64,000 bases of DNA, from assembly GCA_000310025.1 (NCBI GenBank), contig FN649729.1, positions 124,001 through 188,000 on the forward strand. The letters run 5' to 3'. This document shows positions 48,383-59,688 of this stretch, piece after piece (position 1 is the first letter of the stretch; the number at the start of each line of letters is the position of its first letter). The position numbers were made by a program, and so were the translations under genes. The notes under the pieces were generated by a model. The model saw nothing but the letters and a program-made list of their open reading frames with translations, searched no databases and was not told the origin of the DNA. The stretch is from Ectocarpus siliculosus (lineage: Eukaryota > Sar > Phaeophyceae > Ectocarpales > Ectocarpaceae).

Positions 48383-50381
48383 TCTCGCTCTCCGTCTCCG
48401 TCTCCCTCTCACCAAACCAAAAATATACCAATCGTCAATCTCTTTGACCTCTCCTTGCAATCATAGGTGTGCCACGATGCCCGGGACAGTCTCAAGGGAC
48501 AGCCACAGATAAGCTGTCCCCAGACGATTGCGCAGGTAGGTACATACATCCTCATTCGTCGCATCGTGTTGTTTACGATCAATAGTACGTGCGTACGAAC
48601 TTGCACTCGCCCGAGAAGCGTTTTCGAGCAGATTCTAACTATGACCTCTTGGTTTGAAGTTTGAAGTGATTTCGATCCCACACGCAATGTCAAGACTGTC
48701 CAGAGATCCACTGAACGCAGGCCTACATTGCCCTCCGAAAAGCATTCTGAATGACAATGTGTACATTGTGTTTATGCCCTGGCGCTACAATTACTCCGGA
48801 GGCAAAGCTCATCGCAACGCACATCCTGTCGTTGACCATGTTCCGAAGGTTCAGTGCGTACGTGAGGTGTTGCTGCAGCAATCGAGCATCTACACCGATC
48901 TCGTCATGCGCGCTGACCTACCGGCTAGCAAGCGAGGAATCCAGGTAGGTGTATATTTCCCAGTTATCCTAAGTTCTTTAAAACCGACGATATTCATCGA
49001 GAGTACAATAGTCATTTGAGGAACATAATCAAACCATTCGGGTGGTGGGGATGAACACCTTTGTCGCTCTCCGTAGGAGTAATCTGAGCGGGTCGTCGTT
49101 CAGGTCGAACACCAAACATGAGAAATTTTCTCCTGGATGGGTGTGCATCCTACATGTACCGCGCCCCCCATTTCTGCTGTTGCGCGGTGGTTTGAGCAGT
49201 CATCCGATTGTTCATCATTATGCTCCCGTCTTGTTTTCCGTTCCTTCTCCAACGATGCAGCCTCCCCGTTTCTAGCCCCCGCCGGTAGTTTTACCTCTCG
49301 TGCAACACCATTTCACTCTCTCTGTTGAGTTCTCTCCCCCCTATGGACCAGTTGGGCGGACGCATCGTAGAATCCTTGATCTGCCCTGCAAGGATATGAA
49401 TCTAGAGATGATCTTAATCTCTCTCTTTGGGGCAACAACGTATTTCCCATACAACAGTAGAGTTGGCGCCGCGGAACAAGATTTCTTCGGGGGGGGGGGC
49501 GGGGGGGGGGTCGCCCCTTGTTCTTCCGTTCTTTGGGAGCAATGAGTAATGCAAGCTTTCTCGAATGAATGCCAGTTGCGGAGAATGATGTTTTTCTCGT
49601 AGATGCTCGAGAGCCTCGGTTGATGAAGGTACATGTCGGGTTTGTGTGTGGTTCCGGGATGGGTAGAAACGTGTTCCAACCGCAATGTGTTTGTACCCCA
49701 CACTAGCCTAGCTCATAGCAGATCACTGTATGTTGAGCCATCTCTGCTGGATGTATCAAAATTGTAAATGTGTCAATGCGGAGCACCCAAAGAATCCGCG
49801 TCAAACCCTTGAATGAATGCATGCAGGTCTGCGAATCCATCCGCGGGGAAGGACCTCCGTCTCTGCGCCCGTCCGAACGCGTGGCCGACGAGACGCAGGC
49901 CGACCGTTACAAGCGCGAAAGGGAACACAGGCTCCAGATCGACACGATTCAGGACGACCACCAGCCGGATCTGCTGAAAGCATTGTTCCTTCCCCCACCA
50001 GCTTCCGGGGACCTTCTCAACACCTTGCCGTCCACCCAAGTACCGCGCGGCAACAACTTCGATGCTACTGGCACCCGTAAATGTGCACCAGGCAGTCCTA
50101 AGCTTGGCGTTCTGACGACGGTGACAACAAGAAGAAATAGTAGTGGAAGAACGGACCTTCCGGGAGGTCGTGGCGTCCTTCTTCCCAGGAAGCTGGTAAC
50201 ACTAGGCTCGTATGCGGGTAATTTATCAGACTTATCAGGGGAGGGCAGCAACGGGTTGACGATGTTGTCGCCGGCTCTGCTGGGGAAGGATTCATCCCTC
50301 CGACAGCCTTTTGCTCAAGACCGTGCTAGGGCCGTCGGTGCAGTGCCGTATCCCACCATGCGATCCCTAAGAAAAACGTGA
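34850..50381 (+). CDS. Large B-box zinc-finger protein, 24-exon model, function unknown
   Basis: Exons: 34850-34917, 35302-35380, 36575-36682, 37660-37818, 38275-38352, 38570-38664, 39223-39398, 40085-40146, 40490-40659, 41110-41515, 41924-42063, 42430-42523, 42802-42929, 43120-43171, 43200-43332, 43794-43915, 44201-44320, 44550-44628, 45291-45450, 46063-46172, 47385-47524, 48467-48535, 48660-48944, 49827-50381. Phases agree and sum to 3,588 nt (1,195 residues). The only recognised domain is a B-box at about residues 96-135. The rest has Arg/Glu/Trp-rich helical segments such as SFKRWLIHTEWERRANE and a long Pro/Thr-rich linker. Two introns need GC donors (after 37818 and 42523). Exons 1-2, 14, 19 and 20 are the least certain. 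I do not recognise the family; B-box proteins are often scaffolds, and some are ciliary, but no role can be claimed. Confidence 0.72.
37660..37818 (+). CDS. B-box zinc-finger exon
   Basis: This 53-codon exon carries the whole finger, with the spacing C-x2-C-x8-C-x2-C-x4-C-x2-C-x4-H followed by H-x-H eight residues later. In the model the ligands are Cys96, 99, 108, 111, 116, 119, His124 and His133/135. The central text is FCEDCGEALCASC. B-boxes bind two zinc ions and mediate protein contacts. The acceptor TGCTTTCAG is strong; the donor is GCAAGA, a GC type, and reading past it meets a stop within about 40 codons. Confidence 0.85.
41110..41515 (+). CDS. Largest internal exon of the B-box gene
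   Basis: A 406-nt exon, phase 2 to phase 0, between TTGTCCGCAG and CAG/GTACGA. It encodes a Pro/Thr/Ala-rich linker followed by an acidic then basic stretch containing ALVVLVPEEELFPVEVK and RRSRCAIVEACYQ. The unbroken frame and both borders make this one of the firmest exons of the model. It matches no family I know. Confidence 0.8.
48336..48382. repeat. TC dinucleotide repeat
   Basis: A long TC microsatellite in the B-box gene, about 85 bp upstream of the exon at 48467-48535, where it may contribute to the pyrimidine tract region. A similar array at 57702-57751 lies in the intron upstream of exon 3 of the QRICH2-like gene. Confidence 0.95.
49827..50381 (+). CDS. Terminal exon of the B-box gene
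   Basis: A 555-nt open frame begins after ATGCATGCAG in phase 0 and ends with TGA at 50379-50381. It starts VCESIRGEGPPSLRPSERV, continues through a charged helix (ADRYKREREHRLQIDTIQDD) and ends in a Ser/Thr/Arg-rich tail. The preceding exon (48660-48944) ends in phase 0 before GTAGGT, consistent with the join. Convergent with the minus-strand gene ending at 51200. Confidence 0.78.
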   Translation, partial: VCESIRGEGPPSLRPSERVADETQADRYKREREHRLQIDTIQDDHQPDLLKALFLPPPASGDLLNTLPSTQVPRGNNFDATGTRKCAPGSPKLGVLTTVTTRRNSSGRTDLPGGRGVLLPRKLVTLGSYAGNLSDLSGEGSNGLTMLSPALLGKDSSLRQPFAQDRARAVGAVPYPTMRSLRKT

Positions 50382-51199
50382 CGAGATTTTGTGGTACCAC
50401 AAAAATAGAACAGCAAGGACGCTTCTTTGACAGGCAAGAAAATTGTGCAGTCAGAGTTAAATCTGTACTACCTATGCGGAGATAGTTTATACGCTGTCAA
50501 TATGACATTGTCTATGATACCAACCTACCAATGAGACTGCAAACGCGTCGGGCGCTAATCGAAAGCTTAATATACCACCGGGCGTTGACGAGTGTGCTCA
50601 AACGAGTGTCGGGGGTGTTGCAACTGCACACCGAAAATGTTCTTGCGAACCATACGAACGGGGCTCGCGAAAAGGGTTGGAGCAACAGAAGCACCGCACA
50701 CTCCCCCCGTACTCCTATCCAAACTTCACTAGATCATACGATATTATGCACTACCCAATAATATGTAAATGTATTGCTATTCAGTCAAGCGTGACCTCCC
50801 GACATTTGTAACAGGCGCAACGGGAGGTATACATCAATCGTCAGATCGGCACGTTCAAAATACATATCCATGTACAACCTAAAAGCCAACATGGTGTCAT
50901 CCATGAATTGTTGCGGCATGCTGACTGATTTTCCGTTCGAAGCAAGCCAGAGCGTGCACTACTACCCAGGGCATCACGGGCGATGACAATACCCGACGTA
51001 CCTCCCCGGCTTCCGAATTGTTCGTTGCACCCGAAATAGTGCCCTAAGCAACAAGGCTCCCCCTTATCCTAATGTTTCTATTGTTGTCTCCAGCCGAAAG
51101 CTCGGCCACCTTTCTGTTGGCATGGCATCGTTATGGCGTTAACTCTGGCGGGTGCAAGGTGCAATGGCAATGCGTTGAACAGATGCTACTGTAAGCCCG
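50382..51199. other. Convergent intergenic region
   Basis: 818 bp between the stop codons of the plus-strand B-box gene and the minus-strand QRICH2-like gene. It should hold both 3' untranslated regions. Only short open frames; no repeat or RNA gene seen. Confidence 0.6.
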
Positions 51200-51854
51200 T
51201 CAAATGCGGCCTCCCGACGAAGACGACGGCCTAGACCCGATGCCGCCCCCGGCAGCGGTCCGGATTCTGCTCGGCGGCGGCATCATCCTCGGGTACCGCG
51301 ACAACACTCCCGCCATGTGCTCCCCGTTGGCACCCAGAGGCTCCAGGCGCCCGGGCGGCTGATCCATCTCGTGGTGCTGCCGGTGCTGCTGTTTCTGGCG
51401 GCGTCTCGCCCCGGCGTCCTTGCCACCGTTCCCGTAAGCGCTCTCCATGTCGGAAGCTCCTCCCGGAATCATCATGTTAGAACTCCCTCTGCCCCACCCA
51501 GCAACGTCTCCCACGTCCTCCACTGCCGGCGACGTTGTCGCCGGACTGCCCGGCCGGGAGTTCTTGTCAGCCCCCGGTTCTTCTGCGGCGGTTAGCTTCA
51601 GCCGCTGCTGGCTGCTCGTTTTTTGAGGGCTTCGCGGGGTCCCGGCCCCCGCCATCGACAGCCCGGAAGCGCCGAGCTTCGGCGGCCCCGGGGGGCCCAG
51701 GGCGGGAAGAGGGCGGTCGCAGGAGAGGCAGCGGAACTTGGAATTGAGGCGAGAGGCGACGACGGCGCTGCCGTCACCGTTGTTGTGGGGTCCTTCGTGT
51801 CCGCCCGGCGGCGGTTCGCCGGTGCCGCCGCCGTTTGATACCATGGAGACCAGC
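51200..51854 (-). CDS. Terminal exon of the QRICH2-like gene with CLSCD motif
   Basis: The exon begins after a strong TTGTTTTTTCAG acceptor, completing a Lys codon, and ends with TGA at 51202-51200. About 40 residues in, it has SKFRCLSCDRPLPALGPPG, which looks like the conserved end of DUF4795 proteins. The remainder is Gly/Ser/Pro-rich with an Arg/Gln/His patch and ends in RI. GC content is clearly higher than in neighbouring introns. Confidence 0.8.
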
Positions 51855-54800
51855 CTGAAAAAACAAGGGCGGTTTTGAATATACCGACGCCGACTCAGAT
51901 CATGCACATGAACGATGACTGCGCTCATCATTGGATGCTCGTGCCTACCGGTCGTGTTGAACAGCAACTCTGTTCGTGGATATAAGGCTGTCGGCGGATT
52001 GTATACTCCAGAGAGTGCGGTATCCGTCGTCCGTGATTACGAACACGTTGAAAACTCTCTCCCATCAAGCGCAGGAAACACTCACTTGGCCAGGTCTTTC
52101 CTCTCGATCTTGTTGGCTAGCTCCTCTTGCATCGCGGGGATGACAATGCCGACCTTTCGCAGCTTGTTGCCGACGGAGGCTAGCGCCTTCATCACCTCTT
52201 CGTTGTCGGCCTTCGTTGCCATCTTCCGTACCATGGGATTCCATACCGCATGGTATCGTGGTCGTGGATGTAGCACCAAGTCGAATCGGGACGTAGCGTC
52301 ACCAAGCCATGAGGGCAGTGGCGATACGGTGGTGTGAACATACAGCAAACGGTCACATCGGAAAAGTGAAACATGACAAGAACGCGTTCGTGAGGGCGCT
52401 GCTTCCTGGACCCTCGTGCGCCTCCACGGTGAGATACTAGGCAACCGCTGGCCACACCGCTCAACTCAACTTATTGTTCAAAACTGAGTCCCTTCTTCGT
52501 TTTATCCGATACACAAGTCTTCGAGACGAAACCTCCACGCTCTCCCCCCTCCACACCCTACCTGTTGCTCCAGGCGTGAAGTTTTCTTCATCAAGTCCTT
52601 GATCAGTGACGCCCCCTCGTTGAAGCTGGCCCTCCGCCCGCCCACAGCTCCCTGCGACCCTCCCCCGCCGCCGCCGCCGCCGCCACCAAGCGCCGTCGAG
52701 AGGGCCGAGGACGGCAACGATCCGCTTATCACGCGGCTGTTCGCTTGAGACGGCGATGCATCGAGGTCACCCTCCTCCTGTCCCGCTGTCTCCGGGTTGT
52801 GGTTCTCCTTGTCGTAGTTGGTCGGCGGCGCGGACCGCGGGCGGGAGGGATCCCCGCCATGTCCCTCCGTAACCCCCGCTCCCGTCCTCGGCGACATCGC
52901 CCCGACCGCGGCCATTGCGCGAGCGTTCAGCGCGTCCCACAACCTTTGCAGCTCTCGCTGGACCCACGACACGTCCGCCTTGCACCCAAGGCGCTCCTCC
53001 AGGTCTTCGCCGTTGTCACTGTCCATGTCCAAGCTGCCGTACCGGTGGTGGCCTTCGTCGTGGAGGGAGTCCTTGATGTCGGAGACGGAGGTGTCCAGGC
53101 CGGACACCCGACCGCGAAGGTCGTTCCACCGCTCCTCCATCAGATCGCGAGCCTGCTTCTCCTCGAGGTTTGCTCGGACGCTTGCCGTAAGCCCCAGGAA
53201 GGCGACCCGCAGACTACCCACGCTGCTCCGCTCGCCGATGACGGGAAGGAGAGCATCGCGCGCGGCGGTTAGCCTCTGGACTAGGTCTTTCCGACCGTTG
53301 GGGCACACAATGTCGTCGATCTTGAGCCCCACCCCGCCATTTCCCTCCAGCGAACCCTGCCGTTCAATCTCGCCGGTTGCGGATAGCTCTGCCTTGTTCT
53401 TACTGCTGCTGATATTTTTGTCTTGAGTGGAAAGCAGGTCTTGTATGTGTCCGCAGAGAGCCTCCACACGACGGACTGCAGCATCGACGTTAGAGTCGCT
53501 ACCGGCTCCGCCGCCGTCCGGCCCGATTTCGTCCCTTTCTGCCTGACCACTGGCACTCGCGACGTCGTTGCATAGACGCGAGCACTCTACCGCATTGACA
53601 GACACATGCCGGAGTTCTTGCAAGGCGTGATCGACGTTGCTGGCGCTGGACCGAGCGGACAGAACTTGACCCAGTTCGTGGTTGGCCTCAGCGTTGTCTG
53701 CTGCTGTCGCTGTTGCGTCGCCCGCGTTACCGCCGTTGCTGTCGAGTATCTTGTCGAGGTCTTCAGCGAGGAACTCAGTTGCAGTACCCGCCGTTTTAAG
53801 GAGGCGGGCCATCCGCTCTGCGTCGGTCTCCTCAGGTTCCGTTTCGATGGGAACAGCGCCTCCAGCGGCCGGCGTGCCACTCTCAAGCTGCACCCTTAGT
53901 TCGCTCAATCGTCGCTGGTGCGCCTGTTCTCCGGACGGTATGGGGGCGGGGGCGGCACGGAGCGAGTTCAGAATGGCCAACATGGGCTTTCGTGATGCTT
54001 TGGACGATTCCTAGTGTCATATCGGGACTGTCAGTTATTTCGCTCTCGGAGGCTGCCGGTGCTTCGGAGGAGATGGGTGCTTTCGTTGCATGTGGTAAGA
54101 GAGCCCACGTTACCATTTCGTCACGAGTGCGTCTTGCGTTTCGCTTACGCCGTTAACGTGCAGAAATTTGGTGTAAGGAAATATGAAATCGATTAAGGCA
54201 TCCAAGTCCATGGACAGCCGCGAGCATAATCAAGAGAGCGTTTCTGATAGCGGTTCGATCGCGCTCTTTTGAATGCCCTTCTCACCTTCTTGAGGTTCTC
54301 GAGGCTGCCCAATCGGTCCTCGTCCACTCTCAGCCTCCTTTCTACGTCCGAGATGCTTTCACCTACCGCATGCATCTGTTCGAAACAACGAGCGACGTGA
54401 TCGTCAATGAACAACGCGATCGGGCGAGGAAGAAAGGCACGAAGGAGCAACGGGTCGGGAAAAGCTAAACCTGTTAGGAAGTGGCACATCTGCTACGTGG
54501 TAAATCAGCGCTACTCTCTTGAAAGAGCAGAGCGTTCGATAGTTCAGTGTATGCGCGGTATATCAACATGTGCCCGGATTTCTCACCTCCTCCTGAACCT
54601 CTCCTATTCTCTCCTCGGCACGCCGAAGAGCCTCTTCGCTTCTGGCGTAGCGGTCGTCCATGTCTTCCAGCTTGGTCCCGTTGCGTCTAATCTCGCTCTC
54701 AAGGCTTGTCTCTAGCTCGCGGTGTCCGCTGGCAAGTCTTGTCTCCAACTCCGTCATGTCCGACTTGAACTTCTCTTCCACCATTTTCTGCGAATACATT

Positions 54801-57697
54801 TGCGTACGTGGGCGTGTTTCCGTTGGATCGGAGTGAATTTTGTTCGAAAAGGCTAGGTAGGAAGTTCGATAAAGGGGTGCACTTGATTCAGCAGCAGGAC
54901 CTTGCTACCTTCAATCAGCTACGCTACACTCAAGTGACTCTCACTCGAGCTTGAAGAGCGCAGTCTCCCCCACAACTGTCATTCGAAGAATACCGGGTAG
55001 GGTTAAGTGACTTGGCTTTTCTTGGCGATTTCTCCGCGTAACTACCGAGGGTACCACCCACGGCACGATCCCCTTTCTCGGCATCCTCAACCACCGTGCC
55101 CTCACACACCACCCAGATCGGTGTCAAAGAAGGACCCCAGTGGGACCCCCCAACTCCCGTCGTATCGCTGCAAGCAAACTGTCAACGAACGTTGCGACAC
55201 AGCGCACGCGGGCTGAAGTCCTTCGATTCAGCTACCTACCATGTTGACCGCGAGTTGTTGACCGAAGGGGGCGGGGTAGACCACGTTCACGGGGTTCTTG
55301 GCAGCGACAACAGGTCTCAATCCAGAGACCATAATGTCTTCACGTGTCATACCTGGCCATTCTATGGGGCACCTCGACATCGGCACCTCTGGGCAACATT
55401 TCGCTTCCAAAGCACATACCAGCTGTCAGAAACCCCATTGATCTGTCTCGAAACACAAACCTTTGTGGCGTGCACAATCCCGTTGAACTTCTCCTCCATG
55501 CCGAGCAATTTGCACAACTCCTTAACCATTTCGTTGAGGTTCTTGATCTGGGCAGTGTGAGATCCAGATTTGTCTCTGAGTTGATTCACCACTAGCAGGT
55601 GCTCTGTCGTCTCGTCCAGCCGTTTTTCCACGACAGAAACTCGGGAACCCATTCGCACGGTTCTGATACGAGTAACAACCACGCGCAACAATGGGATTGG
55701 AAGAGAGCATGACGCCGTATACCATTCCAGGATAGCAGTTACAATATTCAATAAACCTTTCAGTGAGGACAATCGTTGTGTTATGCCACACGACAGGTAG
55801 CTGCGAAGTTGAGAGAAGGTTGACGTTGATTCAACCATGCTACCTCTGTTGTTGTGTGCATTCTGCACGAAGGCGAACATATGGTACCGCTAGAACTGCG
55901 TACATGCACTACTGTAAGCAGTGCCCTCGGCTATTGGCGGCCCGCGCTCATCAACTCCGCATTGACCTGATGAGCTGGAGTAAACAATTACTACTGTAGC
56001 AACATCGTACCCATCGCGACCAAATGTCAGACTTAATCGACGACGACGGTTCGGTACGGACATATTTCCCCTCATCAGGCACCGACACGCTGTCGCGTAC
56101 CGGTCGGTGGCTCTTTGAGACATGATCTCGAATTGCTTCCTCTTCCTGCGCCGAACCAGCTGGCAAATCCGCCCAAAAGCCCAAATCCAGCGCTGCCTAG
56201 CGATGAGCCTTGCAGGACAGAGTGTCACAAGCCAAACAGCAAAGCATCATATTCACGTGAGCATAGGGCATAACCAACCTCAAAAACACTGGAGGATGGC
56301 AGAGAAGGGAGGGAGTTACGTCTACTGAGAATGGTGCAGCATGTATTGGCTCGCTGAGTAGTACATTGTATCTTGCCAAGTGTATCGTAGCAGGGTCGCT
56401 CTCCCATGCAGTGTTTAAAGAATTTTCGTTAATCGTACAACCCTCCGCCCCTAACGTGTGAGTCCCGTCGAGAAAAGAGACCAACCATGGTGCTCGAAAG
56501 GCAAGCATGTGATGTCTTGCGTCTTCCACGGGCACCGAATGACTTGAAAAAACCAAGAACCAACGTGCGCAAGCCGATTTTTCCGTGGTTCACAGCCATC
56601 ACAACCGCCCCCCCGGGATTTCCGGTCTGAAGAAACCCTTCCCGCCGAAGCAATCACCTAACGTGCTTATCGCGGGATCTCTTGGTGGCAATACAGACGT
56701 ACCTCGAGTCCAAGACCCCAGAATCTATCGATGCTTGCGGACTGAAAGCAGTCTTGACGAAATCGTTCCCCTCGCCCGGAACCTCCGCTTCTTCTCCGAG
56801 GACACTTTCCCCACCGACAGAGCTTTCCTGCTTGGAGACGACCATGACGTCATTCCTGCCTTCCTCGGCCCTGGCGCTGTTCAGCTTGCTGTTGGAACCA
56901 TCGCTCTGGTCGTCCTGGTTGCTCCTTCTCCTCTGGGGATGAAGGTCGTTCGTATCCTCGCCTCCCGACACCAGCCCTGTTGGGAGCTCTCTATCCTCTT
57001 CGCGTGGACTGCCCGTGTCCGTCGGTGATGATATCGACGACAGATCTTTTGCTTCACTGGGATTTTGGTGCTCGTCTGTATTCTCCAGCGTTTCTGACGC
57101 CGACGGTCCGGCGGCGACAACCGTGGGTTTCAAGGTAGCTTGAGCGCTGGAACTATTCCCTGGGGCGGTGAGTATTGCCGCTCGCTCTACCTCTCCTCGC
57201 CCTCCTCCTTCGTTCTGAAGAGCCACGTCTTTGGCGCGTTCAACAACGCCCCCAAAGCTTGTCACAACATCTTCGCTTTCATCTCCATCTCGGCCTACGT
57301 TGGCCAGTTCCTCATCAAGAGAGATTTTGTCGTTACGGAAATCGAACGGGGAATCCTCGCTACACGAGGCCATCTGCATGCCGAACGAACCGCGCCGGCG
57401 GAGGGAGGGAGCCGTTCCTAGGTCGGTCGGAGAGCCGGCGCCCCCCCCTCCCCCGCCGGCTATGCTGCTCCACGCACTCATCGTGTCTTCGTCGGCTTCT
57501 CCGCTAATGTGATGGACTATGTTCGCCAATCGTGCCTCCACCTTTGATTGTGGTGTGGTCGACGAAGGACGGGTACGGTACAAGCGATACCGTAGAAATC
57601 ACGAAGTTTAGGCAACCAACCATGAAGGGATATTGTCGAGAGAGAGGATAAGACGGTCACAGCAAGCAGCGTTTCTCCACGGTTCAAAGTGAACAAG

Positions 57698-57754
<57 letters not shown>

Positions 57755-58933
57755 ATATACTCCATCGATGGCAGTGCTCTAAGGGTTCAGTCACATTTCG
57801 CAGTATTGTTTTGTCCAAATATTTTGTCGTTCGAAATAGAAACATATCGTGGTCTACATAGGGTGGTAGCAAGCCGCCGGGTAGCGTGAGACCTGCACGT
57901 GTGCGCTATTATCTCTGTCACGTGATGCAAGAACAGAGTCACCCTCGCCGAACTAAGGGAGTTCACACGCTCGCACAATGCGGGAACGAAATACAGACGT
58001 GGTGGAATACGCACTCAGTGCGTGCTGTATATGTACAGTAGTAACACTCCATCGTTGGCTCTGCCAATTTGTAATCACCTGTCTGTCCGTAGATACTTTC
58101 GACTGGCCTTGCCATTTGCGAATGCGTACTCACCTGTGAAGAGTTTGTGTCCATCTTTTTTTCCAAGCGGTCCAAGCCGCCGCACAAGGTCTCGAGGACA
58201 TGGTGGATCGACCTCGCGTTCGAGGAGAGCTTCTCGAGGTGTCCCTGCGTTACACGTCGGACAACATCAGTTGGTGCCGAGTTGAAGAACAGCGAGCACC
58301 CCGATGACACCATGAATGGAACGAAAGTTTTATTTCCTTCGAGGAGATACGGGAGCCGATTTTTCAGGAATGCACGACATGAATCCACTACACTATATTG
58401 TTGTAGTTACATTGTAAACGACAAGAGCACCACAAGTAGCATATGCAATCTGCAACCTCATTTTTGGTCCGTCGGCCTGCCGCCGAGTGTTTGACAGCAC
58501 ATATCACCCCCTGTCACGTTGAATAACACCCTCCCCAGCATATTCGCCCATGTCCTCGCGTCGATGTTATATCACCACTCCTCCGTTGTGACGCTTTGCG
58601 GTATATGTCGGCTGGACGTTCCACGACAAGCGCAGAAGGTCACTTTCAGTGACTTCGACGTATTTGATGACAGAAGACGACGGAGTCTTACGGTGTGCGG
58701 ACGGTGCCGTAGCTTCATGATCCCCGCCGCCGCGCGCATGCCACACACGGAGCAAGACGCCGCAACATCTGAGATCATACAGCTAGGACTCGCCTAGATA
58801 CGGTTGCAAATACCTGTAAGTTGCCCGTGAACCCTTCCGGCTTGCTTGGTTTTGGGAACCCTGGGATTTCAAGCCCGTCCTCCAGCGACTCCGGCCCATC
58901 GTCTGTGGCATAGCGAGATACCGAGAAGCTCAT
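51200..58933 (-). CDS. QRICH2-like (DUF4795) coiled-coil protein, 10-exon model
   Basis: Exons: 58814-58933, 58134-58244, 56703-57541, 55461-55662, 55240-55296, 54587-54787, 54286-54375, 52562-54010, 52086-52222, 51200-51854; phases agree, 3,861 nt, about 1,286 residues. The start is MSFSVSRYATDDGPES. Exon 3 is an acidic Ser/Gly-rich block. Exons 4, 6 and 7 are coiled coil, for example VSVVEKRLDETTEHLL and DRYARSEEALRRAEERI. Exon 9 has MATKADNEEVMKALAS and the last exon FRCLSCDRPL (Cys about 1111 and 1114). A coiled coil followed by a CLSCDRPL motif is characteristic of QRICH2 and the DUF4795 region; in mammals QRICH2 is needed for sperm flagella. Flagellated zoids would fit. Orthology is inferred from the C-terminal part only. 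Confidence 0.75.
52562..54010 (-). CDS. Long central exon of the QRICH2-like gene
   Basis: A 1,449-nt open frame (483 codons, phase 0 to 0) between a CACTAG acceptor and CAACAG/GTAGGG. It is Ala/Glu/Asp/Ser-rich with predicted helical stretches (HALQELRHVSVNAVECSRL; DLMEERWNDLRGRVSG) and a Gly run (positions about 52670-52685) before the last helix LIKDLMKKTSRLEQQ. The length without a stop and the GC-rich codon use make it certain coding sequence. Confidence 0.88.
57702..57751. repeat. TC dinucleotide repeat
   Basis: About 25 units of TC on the plus strand, GA on the transcribed sense, in the intron between exons 58134-58244 and 56703-57541 of the QRICH2-like gene. Confidence 0.95.
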
Positions 58934-59688
58934 ATCCGACAGCAGTAGAGTATCCGCTTGGCATCACTTGCGAAATTATTGATTGACAGGTTTGGAAGAA
59001 TGCCCTGTAGGGCACCTCCCACCGGGTCTGACGTGCAGGGTGCAGGGTGGCAAACAAATTCAATTCGGCACAGCGTCGATCCGCCCGCAGAAGATCAGAA
59101 ACATCCCTTGTCGCATGTGCATCCAGAGGCGGCGGTGCCAATCGCGCATGTTTTCCCTCGTCTGACGGTTTCATATTTTTTCCTTCTTGAAGTACAAGTT
59201 GTAGTCTCGACTTTTAACACACCACGAATCACATCAATCACGGAGTTTTTTCCAGTTTCCCTGTCTTCCTTCTGCGGCGTGCTTGCCTTGAAATGATCTC
59301 GAGAAGGACTCAGTCGTTCCTTTCCCTCGTCGACCGTGAAGCTAGACACACAAATGATTTGTGCATGATGGGTCTTCCTACGGCGGTACATCAAGTGCAG
59401 TTCTGCGACAAAAAGTTCCGCCGTAGGTAGCCTCCAACTCCTCTATGCGTATGTATACTTCAAGGGTTACACATATACGAACATGAGCAAGTCGTTAGTA
59501 CAGGGTAGTCAGGCGAGCAAGGCGAGAAGGTGTTGGGATGTCAGCATAGCGCTCAATCGTCTGGTACCTGAATATGAACACATCAAAACACATGAACACT
59601 ACAATGCACTCCCACTCCCAGACAGTCAGACGTCAGACAGTCTTCTGCCGAGTTCCGCCGCATCTCTGTTTGTGCCGCCGCATGTCCC
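58934..59688. other. Divergent intergenic region between QRICH2-like and ankyrin genes
   Basis: About 750 bp (950 bp if the ankyrin gene starts at 59881) lie between two genes reading away from each other. It should contain both promoters and 5' untranslated regions. I found no protein-coding resemblance or named regulatory motif. Confidence 0.45.

Noticed and set aside
55010-55110. Possible QRICH2-like exon (GTVVEDAEKGDRAVGG)
   Set aside because: No donor in the phase required by the next exon; the model is in phase without it.
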